64,000 nucleotides of DNA from Bradyrhizobium canariense (GTDB lineage Bacteria > Pseudomonadota > Alphaproteobacteria > Rhizobiales > Xanthobacteraceae), in assembly GCF_900105125.1 (NCBI RefSeq), contig NZ_LT629750.1:558001-622000 (forward strand), in the 5' to 3' direction. Both the position numbers and the translations under genes were made by a program. This document shows positions 34,125 to 43,081 of this stretch, piece by piece; within the stretch, counting starts at the first letter, position 1; the number at the start of each line of letters is the position of its first letter. The notes beneath the pieces were generated by a model, which ran no database searches, was not told the origin of the DNA, and was given only the letters and a program-made list of their open reading frames with translations.

Positions 34125-37078
34125 GCCGGCTGTTATCTGGAGGCGCGGTCGATCGCACGCGCGAGCTGCCTTTCACGTTCGACGGAAAATCTTATCGCGG
34201 CTATGAAGGCGATACACTCGCGTCGGCCTTGGTCGCCAACGATGTCAAGATCGTCGGCAGATCGTTCAAATATCATCGGCCCCGCGGCATATTGACGGCT
34301 GGCAGCGAAGAACCGAATGCCCTTGTCACGTTACGGTCGGGCGCTTTCGCCGAGCCAAACACGCGGGCCACGATCGTGCAATTGTTTGCCGGCCTCGAAG
34401 CGGTAAGCCAGAATCGCTGGCCGAACCTTCAATTCGACCTGATGGCGGTCAATCAGCTTGCGGCGCCGATCTTCGTCGCAGGATTTTACTACAAGACTTT
34501 TATGTGGCCCGCCAAGTTCTGGGAGAAGCTCTACGAGCCGCTCATTCGGAAGGCGGCCGGATTGGGGGCGCTGTCCACGCTGCCGGATCCCGACCGCTAC
34601 GATCGCAATCACGCGTTTTGCGACCTGCTCGTGATCGGCGGCGGACCTGCGGGTCTCACGGCGGCGCTGTCCGCGGGGCGTGCTGGGCTACGTGTGATCT
34701 TGGTTGAAGAGGACAACGCTCTCGGAGGCCGCCTGCTCTCGGAACGGCATGAAGTCGATGGCGTGCCGGGGAGCGATTGGGTGAAGCTCGCGACGGCCGA
34801 GCTGAATTCGATGCCGGCGGTCAGGCTGCTCAATCGCACGACGGTATTCGGGGTGTACGACAGCCATGAATATGGCGCGTTCGAACGCGTGTCGGATCAT
34901 CTGGCGCAGGCAACCTCAGGACAGCCGCGGCAAAGGCTCTGGAAGATCATCGCGAAGCGCGCGCTGCTGGCGACGGGCGCGATCGAACGCCCGATCGTGT
35001 TCGGAGGAAATGACCGGCCCGGCGTGATGATGGCTTCGGCGGTGTCGACCTATGTCAATCGCTTCGCGGCGGCTCCCGGCCGCAGAGCGGTAGTGTTCAC
35101 CACGACCGATAGTGGCTGGGCGACGGTTGCGGATCTCATCAGCGCCGGCGTCGAGGTCGCAGCCGTCGTCGAAGCCCGCAAGACATTGCCGGTCGCTGCC
35201 GAGCGCGTTCGTTCCGCCGGCATCGAAATTTTTGCGGGCGCCGTCATCCGGGATGTTCGGGGCAACACCGTGAGGGCCGTCGAGATTGTTGCAGCCGATG
35301 GCAGCGGGCGGCGCATCGACGCCGACTTCGTTGCGGTGTCGGGGGGCTGGAATCCATCGATTGGCATTGCGAGCAATCTGGGAGGCCGTCCAAACTGGTC
35401 GGACGAGATTCACAGCTTCGTGCCTGGCACGATGCCATCGGGCATGCAGGCCGCAGGTGCTGCGGCGGGTAATCTCTCGCTGGGCAAGGCGATTGCAAGC
35501 GGCTGGGCCGCGGCCGCGACGGCGATAGCCGATCTGGGCTTTGCGCGAGATCGCGGAACCGCGCCGACCTCAAGCGAGGATCTTGCCGAGGTTGCACCGC
35601 TCTGGCACGTCGCCACACGCAGGACCAAAGCCTTCGTCGATTTCCAGCATGACGTGACCGATGCCGACATTGATCTCGCCGCGCGTGAGGGTTTTGTCTC
35701 CATCGAACATCTCAAGCGCTATACGACCTTGGGCATGGCCACCGATCAAGGCAAGACGGGCCAATTGAACGGTCACGCCCTTCTTGCCGCGGCAACCGGG
35801 AGGACCATCGCGGAGGCGGGGACGGTGCTGTCGCGACCGCCGTACCAGCCGGTTGCGATCGGCGTGTTCGCGGGTCATCACCGCGAGGAACATTTTCGTC
35901 CCGAAAGACGAACGGCCAGTCACGAATGGGCGATCTCGCGCTCGGCCAATTTCGTCGATGCGGGACAGTGGAAGCGCGCGCAATGGTACACCAGGCCCGG
36001 CGAGCAGAGCTGGCTGGAGACGGTGAATCGCGAAGTGAGGGCGACGCGGGAAGGGGTCGGGATTTGCGACGTTTCGACCCTGGGGAAAATCGACGTTCAC
36101 GGGCCTGACGCCGCGGTCCTGCTCGATCGCCTCTACGTCAACATGTTCTCCACTCTTCCGGTCGGAAAAGCGCGTTACGGCCTGATGTTGCGGGAAGACG
36201 GTTTTGTGTTGGACGACGGAACCGCGACGCGCTTGGCCGACGACTATTTCTTCGTGACGACCACCACGGCCAACGCCGCCAAGATCATGCAGCACATCGA
36301 TTACGCGCGTCAGGTGTTGTGGCCCGACCTAGATGTTCAGGCCACCTCGGTTACCGAGCAATGGTCGACCTATTCGGTCGCAGGCCCACATTCACGGGGT
36401 TTGCTGCAAACGATGTTTCCGGAGCTCGATCTGTCGAACGCCAAATTTCCCTATATGGCTGCGACCCAGTTTCGCTGGCGCAACGCGACCGCCCGAATTT
36501 TCCGGCTGTCTTTTTCCGGAGAGCTTGCCTACGAGGTCAGCGTTCCCGCCAATTTGGGCGACGCGCTGATCCGTGCGCTGTTCGAGGCCGGTAGCGCGTT
36601 CGCGGTGGTGCCGTACGGAACCGAAGCGCTCAGCGTGATGCGCATCGAAAAAGGACACCCGGCCGGCAACGAACTGAACGGACAGACGACGGCCGGCGAC
36701 CTCGGCATGGCCAGAATGGTGTCGAAGAAGAAAGACTTCATCGGACGCGTGATGGCCTCTCGCCCCGGTCTTGTTGCAACTGATCGTCCGGCCCTGGTGG
36801 GAATCAAGCCGACCGGCGCGAACGTCCAGTTGCGGGGCGGCGGGCATTTACTCGAAAAGGGCGCGGCGGCGCGCGCCGGCAACGATCAGGGCTACGTCAC
36901 CTCAGTCGCATTTTCTCCGACGCTGGGCCATTCGATTGGCCTCGCACTGCTGAAGTTGGGTTCGCAACGTCACGGCGAGATTGTTCGGGTTTACGATCCC
37001 TTGCGTGGCACCGACACCGAAGTGGAGGTCTGCAATCCCGTGTTTGTCGATCCTGAAGGGGTTCGTGTCCGTGGCTAA
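34121..37078 (+). CDS. mgdC: N-methylglutamate dehydrogenase subunit C (SoxA-like)
   Basis: The 985-residue large subunit. In order it has a ferredoxin-like N-terminal domain (about residues 12-90, ELPFTFDGKSYRGYEGDTLA), a dinucleotide-binding domain (DLLVIGGGPAGLTAALSAGR near residue 170) and a C-terminal folate-binding aminomethyltransferase domain (about residues 600-985, with VMRIEKGHPAGNELNGQTT). The last domain receives the methyl carbon on tetrahydrofolate and yields 5,10-methylene-THF. The length fits SoxA (about 970-1000). It overlaps mgdB by four bases and mgdD by a few codons. Confidence 0.9.
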   Translation: MSRLLSGGAVDRTRELPFTFDGKSYRGYEGDTLASALVANDVKIVGRSFKYHRPRGILTAGSEEPNALVTLRSGAFAEPNTRATIVQLFAGLEAVSQNRWPNLQFDLMAVNQLAAPIFVAGFYYKTFMWPAKFWEKLYEPLIRKAAGLGALSTLPDPDRYDRNHAFCDLLVIGGGPAGLTAALSAGRAGLRVILVEEDNALGGRLLSERHEVDGVPGSDWVKLATAELNSMPAVRLLNRTTVFGVYDSHEYGAFERVSDHLAQATSGQPRQRLWKIIAKRALLATGAIERPIVFGGNDRPGVMMASAVSTYVNRFAAAPGRRAVVFTTTDSGWATVADLISAGVEVAAVVEARKTLPVAAERVRSAGIEIFAGAVIRDVRGNTVRAVEIVAADGSGRRIDADFVAVSGGWNPSIGIASNLGGRPNWSDEIHSFVPGTMPSGMQAAGAAAGNLSLGKAIASGWAAAATAIADLGFARDRGTAPTSSEDLAEVAPLWHVATRRTKAFVDFQHDVTDADIDLAAREGFVSIEHLKRYTTLGMATDQGKTGQLNGHALLAAATGRTIAEAGTVLSRPPYQPVAIGVFAGHHREEHFRPERRTASHEWAISRSANFVDAGQWKRAQWYTRPGEQSWLETVNREVRATREGVGICDVSTLGKIDVHGPDAAVLLDRLYVNMFSTLPVGKARYGLMLREDGFVLDDGTATRLADDYFFVTTTTANAAKIMQHIDYARQVLWPDLDVQATSVTEQWSTYSVAGPHSRGLLQTMFPELDLSNAKFPYMAATQFRWRNATARIFRLSFSGELAYEVSVPANLGDALIRALFEAGSAFAVVPYGTEALSVMRIEKGHPAGNELNGQTTAGDLGMARMVSKKKDFIGRVMASRPGLVATDRPALVGIKPTGANVQLRGGGHLLEKGAAARAGNDQGYVTSVAFSPTLGHSIGLALLKLGSQRHGEIVRVYDPLRGTDTEVEVCNPVFVDPEGVRVRG

Positions 37079-37571
37079 TGATCTCGACATCGTCGAACGC
37101 GACGGCCTTGGGCTGGCCACTGTGATGGCCCGAAAGGGCGTCACGGCACCGGCCATCGGCGCGGCGCTCGGGTTGGACGCGCCACGCGGTCCCACATCGG
37201 CGAGCAACGGTCAATTGAGACTGATCGGTACGGGCCCCGGCATGTGGATGGCGATCGCCGACACGGCCGGTGCGGACTGGGTGGATGGGTTGCGCACCAG
37301 GCTGACCGGGATCGCATCGGTTTCCGATCAGTCCGGCGGTTACGTCATTTTTCGGATTTCCGGGCCGTCGGCGCGGTCAACATTGCAAAAAGGCGTGTTC
37401 ATCGATCTCGATCCATCGGTGTTCGGAGCAGGATCGGTTGCGACAACCGTCGTGGCCCATATCGGCGTAACGCTTTGGCAGGTGGATGCGGCCCCCACTT
37501 TTGAGGCCGCGCTGTTCCGAAGCCTCTCCCGCAGTTTCCGCGAATGGCTCGAGTCCGTCGCAACTCGATAA
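37065..37571 (+). CDS. mgdD: N-methylglutamate dehydrogenase subunit D (SoxG-like)
   Basis: A gamma-type subunit of about 168 residues. Family features are MWMAIADTAGADWV around residue 62, SDQSGGYVIFRISGPSAR around residue 90, and LWQVDAAPTFEAALFRSLSRSF near the C-terminus, all found in SoxG proteins. The gene overlaps the end of mgdC; GTG at 37065 (after AAGGGG) and GTG at 37071 are both possible starts. It completes the four-subunit enzyme. Confidence 0.82.
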   Translation: MSVANDLDIVERDGLGLATVMARKGVTAPAIGAALGLDAPRGPTSASNGQLRLIGTGPGMWMAIADTAGADWVDGLRTRLTGIASVSDQSGGYVIFRISGPSARSTLQKGVFIDLDPSVFGAGSVATTVVAHIGVTLWQVDAAPTFEAALFRSLSRSFREWLESVATR

Positions 37572-37592
37572 CTGCAATCTACGGAGGTCGAT

Positions 37593-38450
37593 GTGTCCAA
37601 CGCGTTTATTCTTGCCCTGTCATGCCTAAATCAGCCGGGGATCGTCGCACGGGTAACCTCCGAACTGTTTTCCCAGGGAGGCGACATCCTGGAAGCTCAT
37701 CAATATGACGATATCGAAACCGGCAAGTTCTTCACCCGTATCGTCTGCAATTTCTCAAAAGAGATCAGGGAAAGCGCACTGAGAGCGAGGTTCGAGCCGA
37801 TTGCTCGACATTACGGGATGGAGTGGACCATTCGTCCCAGGGACGTACGAAGCAAGGTGTTGCTCATGGCCTCTAAATTCGATCATTGCCTTGTGGACCT
37901 TCTCTATCGTGTCCGCACCGATGAGTTGAAGATGGATGTCGTCGGCATCATTTCCAACCACCCGCGGGAGACTTACACCAATTCCGATTTCGGCGAAATT
38001 CCCTTTCATTTTCTTCCAGTCACCCGGGACACCAAGACCGCGCAGGAAGCGCAGGTCAAGAACATCGTCAACGCGACCGAGGCGGAACTCGTCGTTCTGG
38101 CCCGCTATATGCAAATCTTGTCGGATGACATGACGTCCTTTCTCTCGGGCCGCTGCATCAACATCCATCACAGCTTTCTTCCGGGGTTCAAGGGAGCCAA
38201 GCCTTACCATCAAGCGCATGGCCGTGGCGTGAAATTGATCGGCGCGACGGCGCATTACGTTACTGCGGAACTCGATGAAGGGCCGATCATCGAACAGGAC
38301 GTCGAACGCATCAGTCACCGGGACAGTGTCGACGATCTTGTGCGCAAAGGACGCGATATAGAACGACGCGTGCTTGCGCGCGCGGTAACGTTTCATCTGG
38401 AAGGTCGCGCGCTGATGAATGGCCACAAAACGGTGGTCTTTAGGGGTTGA
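37593..38450 (+). CDS. purU: formyltetrahydrofolate deformylase
   Basis: Hydrolyses 10-formyl-THF to formate and THF. The 285 residues have an N-terminal ACT domain (ILALSCLNQPGIVARVTSEL, about residues 4-85) and a C-terminal formyl-transferase fold with the catalytic triad in INIHHSFLPGFKGA and the Asp of ELDEGPIIEQD. The start is GTG at 37593 with GGAGG upstream, 22 bases after mgdD. With folD it forms the route from the methylene-THF made by MgdABCD to formate, sparing THF. Some homologs in these clusters may serve the same role under a different name. Confidence 0.92.
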   Translation: MSNAFILALSCLNQPGIVARVTSELFSQGGDILEAHQYDDIETGKFFTRIVCNFSKEIRESALRARFEPIARHYGMEWTIRPRDVRSKVLLMASKFDHCLVDLLYRVRTDELKMDVVGIISNHPRETYTNSDFGEIPFHFLPVTRDTKTAQEAQVKNIVNATEAELVVLARYMQILSDDMTSFLSGRCINIHHSFLPGFKGAKPYHQAHGRGVKLIGATAHYVTAELDEGPIIEQDVERISHRDSVDDLVRKGRDIERRVLARAVTFHLEGRALMNGHKTVVFRG

Positions 38451-38453
38451 TCC

Positions 38454-39317
38454 ATGGTGGCGAAGATAATCGACGGAAAAGCTATTTCCGAAAAAATGCG
38501 AGCCGGACTTGCAAAGGAAGTTTCAAATCTGGTCAGACATATGCCGAAACCGGGGCTGGCGGTTATTGTCGTCGGAGACGATCCGGCGAGCCATGTATAT
38601 GTCAGATCGAAGGCGAAACAGACGATCGAAGTGGGGATGGAGTCATTTGAATACCAATTACCCGCCAGCGCTTCTGAACACCAACTTCTCGATCTCGTCG
38701 CGACGCTCAACAACGACGAACGCGTGGACGGTATCTTGGTTCAACTTCCTCTCCCTCATCATATCAATGCAGAGAAGGTTTTGAGAGCCATCGCACCCGC
38801 AAAGGACGTGGACGGCTTTCATCCTTTAAATGTTGGACTCGTCGCGACAGGATCCGGTGGAATGGTGCCATGCACCCCGCTTGGGTCGATGATCCTGATC
38901 AAATCAGTTCGTGACAATATCGCTGGCTTGAATGCGGTTATTGTGGGTCGATCCAACATTGTCGGAAAGCCAATGGCGCAGCTTTTGCTGCAGGAGAGCT
39001 GCACCGTCACGATCGCGCATTCCCGCACCGCGGATCTGCCCGCGGTTGTCGGGGCTGCCGACATCCTGGTAGCCGCAGTTGGCCGGCCCGAGATGGTCCG
39101 AGGGACGTGGGTTAAACCCGGATCAGTCGTGATCGATGTCGGCATCAACCGTGTTGCCGCGCCGGACGGAAAATCGAAGCTTGTCGGTGATGTAGCATTT
39201 GGGGAATGTCTGGACCGGGCGGCCGCAATCACCCCGGTTCCGGGTGGCGTTGGCCCGATGACGATATCCTGTCTGCTTCAGAACACCTTGCGGGCTGCGA
39301 CTGCTCGTCGCGCCTGA
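38454..39317 (+). CDS. folD: methylene-THF dehydrogenase / methenyl-THF cyclohydrolase
   Basis: A bifunctional enzyme that oxidises 5,10-methylene-THF to the methenyl form with NADP and then opens it to 10-formyl-THF. The 287 residues show the YVRSKAKQT lysine region, [14 protein letters not shown] near residue 82, the cofactor motif [17 protein letters not shown] near residue 165, and [16 protein letters not shown] at the C-terminus. It starts 4 bases after the purU stop, so it is cotranscribed. It may be a second, pathway-specific folD beside a housekeeping copy elsewhere. Confidence 0.94.
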   Translation: MVAKIIDGKAISEKMRAGLAKEVSNLVRHMPKPGLAVIVVGDDPASHVYVRSKAKQTIEVGMESFEYQLPASASEHQLLDLVATLNNDERVDGILVQLPLPHHINAEKVLRAIAPAKDVDGFHPLNVGLVATGSGGMVPCTPLGSMILIKSVRDNIAGLNAVIVGRSNIVGKPMAQLLLQESCTVTIAHSRTADLPAVVGAADILVAAVGRPEMVRGTWVKPGSVVIDVGINRVAAPDGKSKLVGDVAFGECLDRAAAITPVPGGVGPMTISCLLQNTLRAATARRA

Positions 39318-39318
39318 A

Positions 39319-39687
39319 ATGGTCTGCTTGAAACCAGATAGTTCCCGTTTGGTGATCTTTGTGCGGGAGCTCGACCTCCCGGCACATGTCGGCCTGTACG
39401 ATCATGAGCATGGTCATACGCAACCCCTTATCTTCGATGTCGAGGTGACATTAAATGGGGCAGGTGACGAGGGAATTTCTTCGACAGTTGACTACGACAA
39501 AATCGTTCGGATTGTCCAAGACGTGCTAGCGAAAGGTCATCATTTGCTGCTGGAGACTATCGCGAAGCGCGTATGCGCAGAGCTCTTCGAAGATCACAGA
39601 GTAAAACAAATCAATGTCAGGATAACAAAGCCGAGCGCGCTGAAGCTGGCTCGTTCTGCTGGAATTGTCTGGTCTGAATCTCGATAG
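39319..39687 (+). CDS. folB: dihydroneopterin aldolase
   Basis: A 122-residue tetrahydrofolate-biosynthesis enzyme of the tunnelling (T-fold) family. Features are VRELDLPAHVGLYDHEHGHTQ at the N-terminus, VDYDKIVRIVQDVLAKGHH, LLETIAKRVCAELF with the conserved Glu, and VRITKPSAL near the end. It begins one base after the folD stop. Its presence in the operon suggests that C1 transfer on methylamine raises demand for folate. Confidence 0.88.
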   Translation: MVCLKPDSSRLVIFVRELDLPAHVGLYDHEHGHTQPLIFDVEVTLNGAGDEGISSTVDYDKIVRIVQDVLAKGHHLLLETIAKRVCAELFEDHRVKQINVRITKPSALKLARSAGIVWSESR

Positions 39688-39994
39688 ATTTTCATTCGAT
39701 CTTAGGCGACCACCACCATTCCACCAAGGCCCTTGCCCGATAACTTCGTGCCCAAATGGTTTCAGGCACAATTTCCAATCCCGACGATGATTTGAACCTC
39801 GCCGCGGAATGCTCATGGTCCGAGGCGGCGGCGTCTCCGATTTGATGGAGACATTCAGACCGCGAAATATATAGGCAATAATTGATCGCGCCATCCCGTG
39901 CGTACGACAAAGTCGGGCAGATGACACGCGCGTTCTCGTAACGCGGCAGTGTCCGGTAGCGACTGAAGCGTCGTCCAGCCGGGCTCATGGTCAA

Positions 39995-40009
39995 ATTCTC
40001 ATCAGGAAA
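39995..40009 (-). promoter_or_regulatory. motif copy upstream of mgsA
   Basis: Read on the minus strand this is TTTCCTGATGAGAAT, 13 of 15 positions as in TTTCCTGATAAGAAA. It is 80 bases before mgsA. A second short symmetrical element, GTTTC (40014-40018) with GAAAC (40028-40032), follows. Apart from these the interval 39688-40089 shows no gene. Confidence 0.5.
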
Positions 40010-40089
40010 AGTTGTTTCTTGGTAGTTGAAACCGGCGGAAGACCTTGTTATTGCTGACCGGGTAGCGAAGTCGAAAGAGGGTAACAAAC

Positions 40090-40983
40090 ATGTGCGGGAT
40101 CGTAGGGCTATTCATCAAAGACGAGTCTCTGGAGCCGAACCTTGGTGAAATGCTCTCTGGAATGCTCGGCACGATGTGCGATCGCGGCCCGGACAGCGCC
40201 GGATTTGCAGTCTATGGATCTCCCGAAAACGGGGTGGTCAAGGTCACATTACAGTCGGCTGATCCGGCCCAGTTCAACAGTCTGCAGACGAAGCTCTCCA
40301 AGATACTCGGAAGGTCGGTTGCCGTTACCAGCAAGGATACGCATGCGATCCTCCGTGTCGATCACGACATTTTTGACACGACGCGGGAGGTGTTGCGCGA
40401 TCAATTTCCCCAATTTCGAGTCATGGCGGTTGGTGAACGGATCGAAATCTACAAAGAGGTTGGATACCCGACCGATGTAGCGGGCCGCTTTGGTCTGGCG
40501 AACATGCGCGGAACGCACGGCATCGGTCACACCAGAATGGCGACGGAATCTGCTGTGACGAGCATCGGCGCCCATCCGTTTTCGACTGGATCAGATCAAT
40601 GCCTAGTGCACAACGGATCGCTGTCCAACCACAATAATTTGCGTCGCGAACTCAAACATGAGGGGCGAACGTTCGAGACCGAAAATGACACCGAGGTGGC
40701 GGCTGCGTATCTTTCGGCGCAAATGGACAAAGGTCTCAGCCTCGGCGCCTCCTTGGAGAAGAGCCTCGGCGACCTCGACGGGTTCTATACGTTTGTGGTC
40801 GGCACGCGTGACGGCTTCGGCGTCTTGCGCGATCCGGTTGCGTGCAAGCCCGCCGTTCTTGCCGAGACGGATCGCTACGTCGCGTTCGGCTCTGAATATC
40901 GTGCCCTTGTTGGCCTTCCTGACATCGAATCGGCCAGAGTGTGGGAACCGGAGCCGGCCACGGTCTATTTCTGGGGGCGATAA
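40090..40983 (+). CDS. mgsA: N-methylglutamate synthase subunit A (glutamine amidotransferase-like)
   Basis: A 297-residue class II glutamine amidotransferase domain homologous to the N-terminal part of glutamate synthase and to GlxB. Cys2 (MCGIVGLF) is the N-terminal nucleophile; TMCDRGPDSAGFAVYG and VHNGSLSNHNNLRRE are the family's substrate-binding loops. In N-methylglutamate synthase it acts on gamma-glutamylmethylamide, releasing methylamine within the complex for transfer to 2-oxoglutarate. It is the first gene of mgsABC-gmaS. Confidence 0.9.
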   Translation: MCGIVGLFIKDESLEPNLGEMLSGMLGTMCDRGPDSAGFAVYGSPENGVVKVTLQSADPAQFNSLQTKLSKILGRSVAVTSKDTHAILRVDHDIFDTTREVLRDQFPQFRVMAVGERIEIYKEVGYPTDVAGRFGLANMRGTHGIGHTRMATESAVTSIGAHPFSTGSDQCLVHNGSLSNHNNLRRELKHEGRTFETENDTEVAAAYLSAQMDKGLSLGASLEKSLGDLDGFYTFVVGTRDGFGVLRDPVACKPAVLAETDRYVAFGSEYRALVGLPDIESARVWEPEPATVYFWGR

Positions 40984-40985
40984 TC

Positions 40986-41675
40986 ATGCGGACAGTCGAT
41001 CTTTCAACCACTGAACTGCGCAACCTGAATCAGGCCTTGCATGAGTTGAGCGAGGGCACCAACGAAACAGAATGGCAGATAACCAACCCTCGCGGATCCC
41101 ACGCCGTTGCGGTCGGGGTCAATGCTCCGATCGATGTCACCATTCGCGGCAGCGTCGGCTACTATTGTGGCGGCATGAACCGTTTAGCGAAAATTACCGT
41201 GAACGGTTCTGCGGGACCGGGAGTAGCTGAAAACATGATGTCCGGCGAAATCATCGTGAAGGGGGACGCCAGCCAGTACGCCGGCGCAACCGGCAAGGGC
41301 GGCCTTCTCGTCATCGAGGGTAACGCCTCTTCCCGCTGCGGCATTTCGATGAAAGGCATCGATATCGTCGTCAGGGGCAATATCGGGCACATGTCCGCTT
41401 TCATGGCGCAAGCCGGCAATCTCGTGGTCTGTGGTGACGCCGGAGATGCGTTGGGAGATTCGATTTACGAAGCGAAACTCTTTGTGAGGGGCTCCGTAAA
41501 GAGCCTGGGCGCGGATTGCATCGAAAAGGAAATGCGGCCCGAGCACACCGAAGTCCTGGGCAATCTGCTGCATCGTGCGGGAATTACCAATCTCACCCCG
41601 AAAGATTTCAAACGCTACGGTTCCGCCCGCAAGCTGTACAATTTCAGCATCGATCATGCAGACGCCTATGGCTAG
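40986..41675 (+). CDS. mgsB: N-methylglutamate synthase subunit B (GXGXG domain)
   Basis: A 229-residue right-handed beta-helix (GXGXG) protein, equivalent to the C-terminal domain of glutamate synthase and to GlxC. The repeat strands are visible as VTIRGSVGYYCGGMNRLAKI, GEIIVKGDASQYAGATGKGG and VVRGNIGHMSAFMAQAGN. It is a structural subunit that joins the amidotransferase and synthase parts. The ATG lies 2 bases after the mgsA stop. An upstream in-frame start at 40941 lies within mgsA and was rejected. Confidence 0.9.
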   Translation: MRTVDLSTTELRNLNQALHELSEGTNETEWQITNPRGSHAVAVGVNAPIDVTIRGSVGYYCGGMNRLAKITVNGSAGPGVAENMMSGEIIVKGDASQYAGATGKGGLLVIEGNASSRCGISMKGIDIVVRGNIGHMSAFMAQAGNLVVCGDAGDALGDSIYEAKLFVRGSVKSLGADCIEKEMRPEHTEVLGNLLHRAGITNLTPKDFKRYGSARKLYNFSIDHADAYG

Positions 41676-41725
41676 CCGATCAATCAGTTCGTGTTTCATC
41701 CTGGCTTGAATAGGTGCTTTCCGAA

Positions 41726-43048
41726 ATGTCTTACGCCAATCCACCGACAGTTCCCCGCAAGTCTGCGACGTTTGACGATTATACTTTGTCCGAGATCAGG
41801 CGCGCGGCGTCGACCGGCATCTACGATATTCGTGGCGCGGGCGCGAAGCGCAAGCTGCCGCACTTCGACGACTTGCTTTTTCTTGGCGCATCGATTTCGC
41901 GATACCCGCTGGAAGGCTATCGCGAGCGCTGCGATACCGATGTCGTGTTGGGCGCGCGGTTTGCAAAAAAGCCGCTTCATCTGAAGATTCCGATCACGAT
42001 TGCAGGGATGAGCTTCGGCTCTCTCTCGGCCAACGCCAAGGAGGCTTTGGGACGCGGTGCTACGGCTGCGGGCACATCGACGACGACCGGGGACGGCGGC
42101 ATGTCGGTCGAGGAACGTGGCCAGTCCAAGACGCTCGTCTATCAATACCTGCCATCGCGCTATGGCATGAATCCGGAAGACCTGTTGAAAGCGGACGCCA
42201 TCGAGATCGTGATCGGGCAGGGGGCCAAGCCTGGCGGCGGCGGCATGCTGCTCGGCCAGAAAATTACCGATCGCATCGCCGGAATGCGCACCCTGCCAAA
42301 GGGCATCGACCAGCGTTCCGCGTCGCGCCATCCGGATTGGACCGGGCCGGATGATCTTGAAATCAAGATTCTCGAGCTTCGAGAAATCACCGATTGGCAA
42401 AAGCCGATCTTCATCAAAGTGGGTGGAGCGCGACCGTACTATGATGTCGCGCTCGCGGTCAAAGCCGGCGCCGACGTCGTCGTTGTCGATGGCATGCAGG
42501 GCGGCACCGCGGCGACGCAGGAAGTGTTCATCGAAAATGTCGGCATGCCGACCCTGGCCTGTATACGTCCCGCGGTCCAGGCGCTGCAGGATCTGGGCGT
42601 GCACCGGAAGGTGCAACTGATCATTTCTGGCGGCATCCGCAATGGCGCGGATGTCGCCAAAGCGCTCGCGCTCGGCGCGGATGCGGTTTCCATCGGCACT
42701 GCCGCGCTGGTGGCGTTAGGCGACAACGATCCGGTCCACGAGCAGGAATACGCCGCGCTCGGCACCACGGCCGGCGCCTATGATGATTGGCACGAGGGCA
42801 AGGATCCGGCCGGCATTACGACGCAGGAACCTTCACTGACGGCGCGGCTCGATCCCGTGCTCGCGGGCCGGCGTCTAGCCAATTATCTGAAGGTCATGAC
42901 GCTGGAAGCGCAAACCGTCGCTCGTGCCTGCGGAAAGAACCATTTGCACAATCTGGAGCCCGAAGATCTGTGCGCTCTGACGGTCGAGGCGGCGGCAATG
43001 GCGCGTGTGCCGCTCGCCGGCACCGACTGGATACCCGGAAGATTTTGA
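41726..43048 (+). CDS. mgsC: N-methylglutamate synthase subunit C (FMN-binding glutamate synthase domain)
   Basis: A 440-residue TIM-barrel flavoprotein matching the synthase domain of glutamate synthase and GlxD. It makes N-methylglutamate from methylamine and 2-oxoglutarate. Features are ITIAGMSFGSLSANAKEALG near residue 92, TTTGDGGMSVEERGQ, the cofactor-binding IEIVIGQGAKPGGGGMLLGQ near residue 167, and LIISGGIRNGADVAKALALG near residue 300. The iron-sulfur cluster cysteines may lie in the C-terminal third. The start MSYANPP follows a TGCTTTCCGAA region without a strong ribosome-binding site. Confidence 0.9.
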   Translation: MSYANPPTVPRKSATFDDYTLSEIRRAASTGIYDIRGAGAKRKLPHFDDLLFLGASISRYPLEGYRERCDTDVVLGARFAKKPLHLKIPITIAGMSFGSLSANAKEALGRGATAAGTSTTTGDGGMSVEERGQSKTLVYQYLPSRYGMNPEDLLKADAIEIVIGQGAKPGGGGMLLGQKITDRIAGMRTLPKGIDQRSASRHPDWTGPDDLEIKILELREITDWQKPIFIKVGGARPYYDVALAVKAGADVVVVDGMQGGTAATQEVFIENVGMPTLACIRPAVQALQDLGVHRKVQLIISGGIRNGADVAKALALGADAVSIGTAALVALGDNDPVHEQEYAALGTTAGAYDDWHEGKDPAGITTQEPSLTARLDPVLAGRRLANYLKVMTLEAQTVARACGKNHLHNLEPEDLCALTVEAAAMARVPLAGTDWIPGRF

Positions 43049-43081
43049 CAACTGCCGAAACATTAGCAGAGAGATAGATTC

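Noticed and set aside
32603..37571. soxBDAG sarcosine oxidase
   Set aside because: The sequences fit this family, but linkage to mgsABC and gmaS makes N-methylglutamate dehydrogenase the better call; sarcosine remains an alternative.
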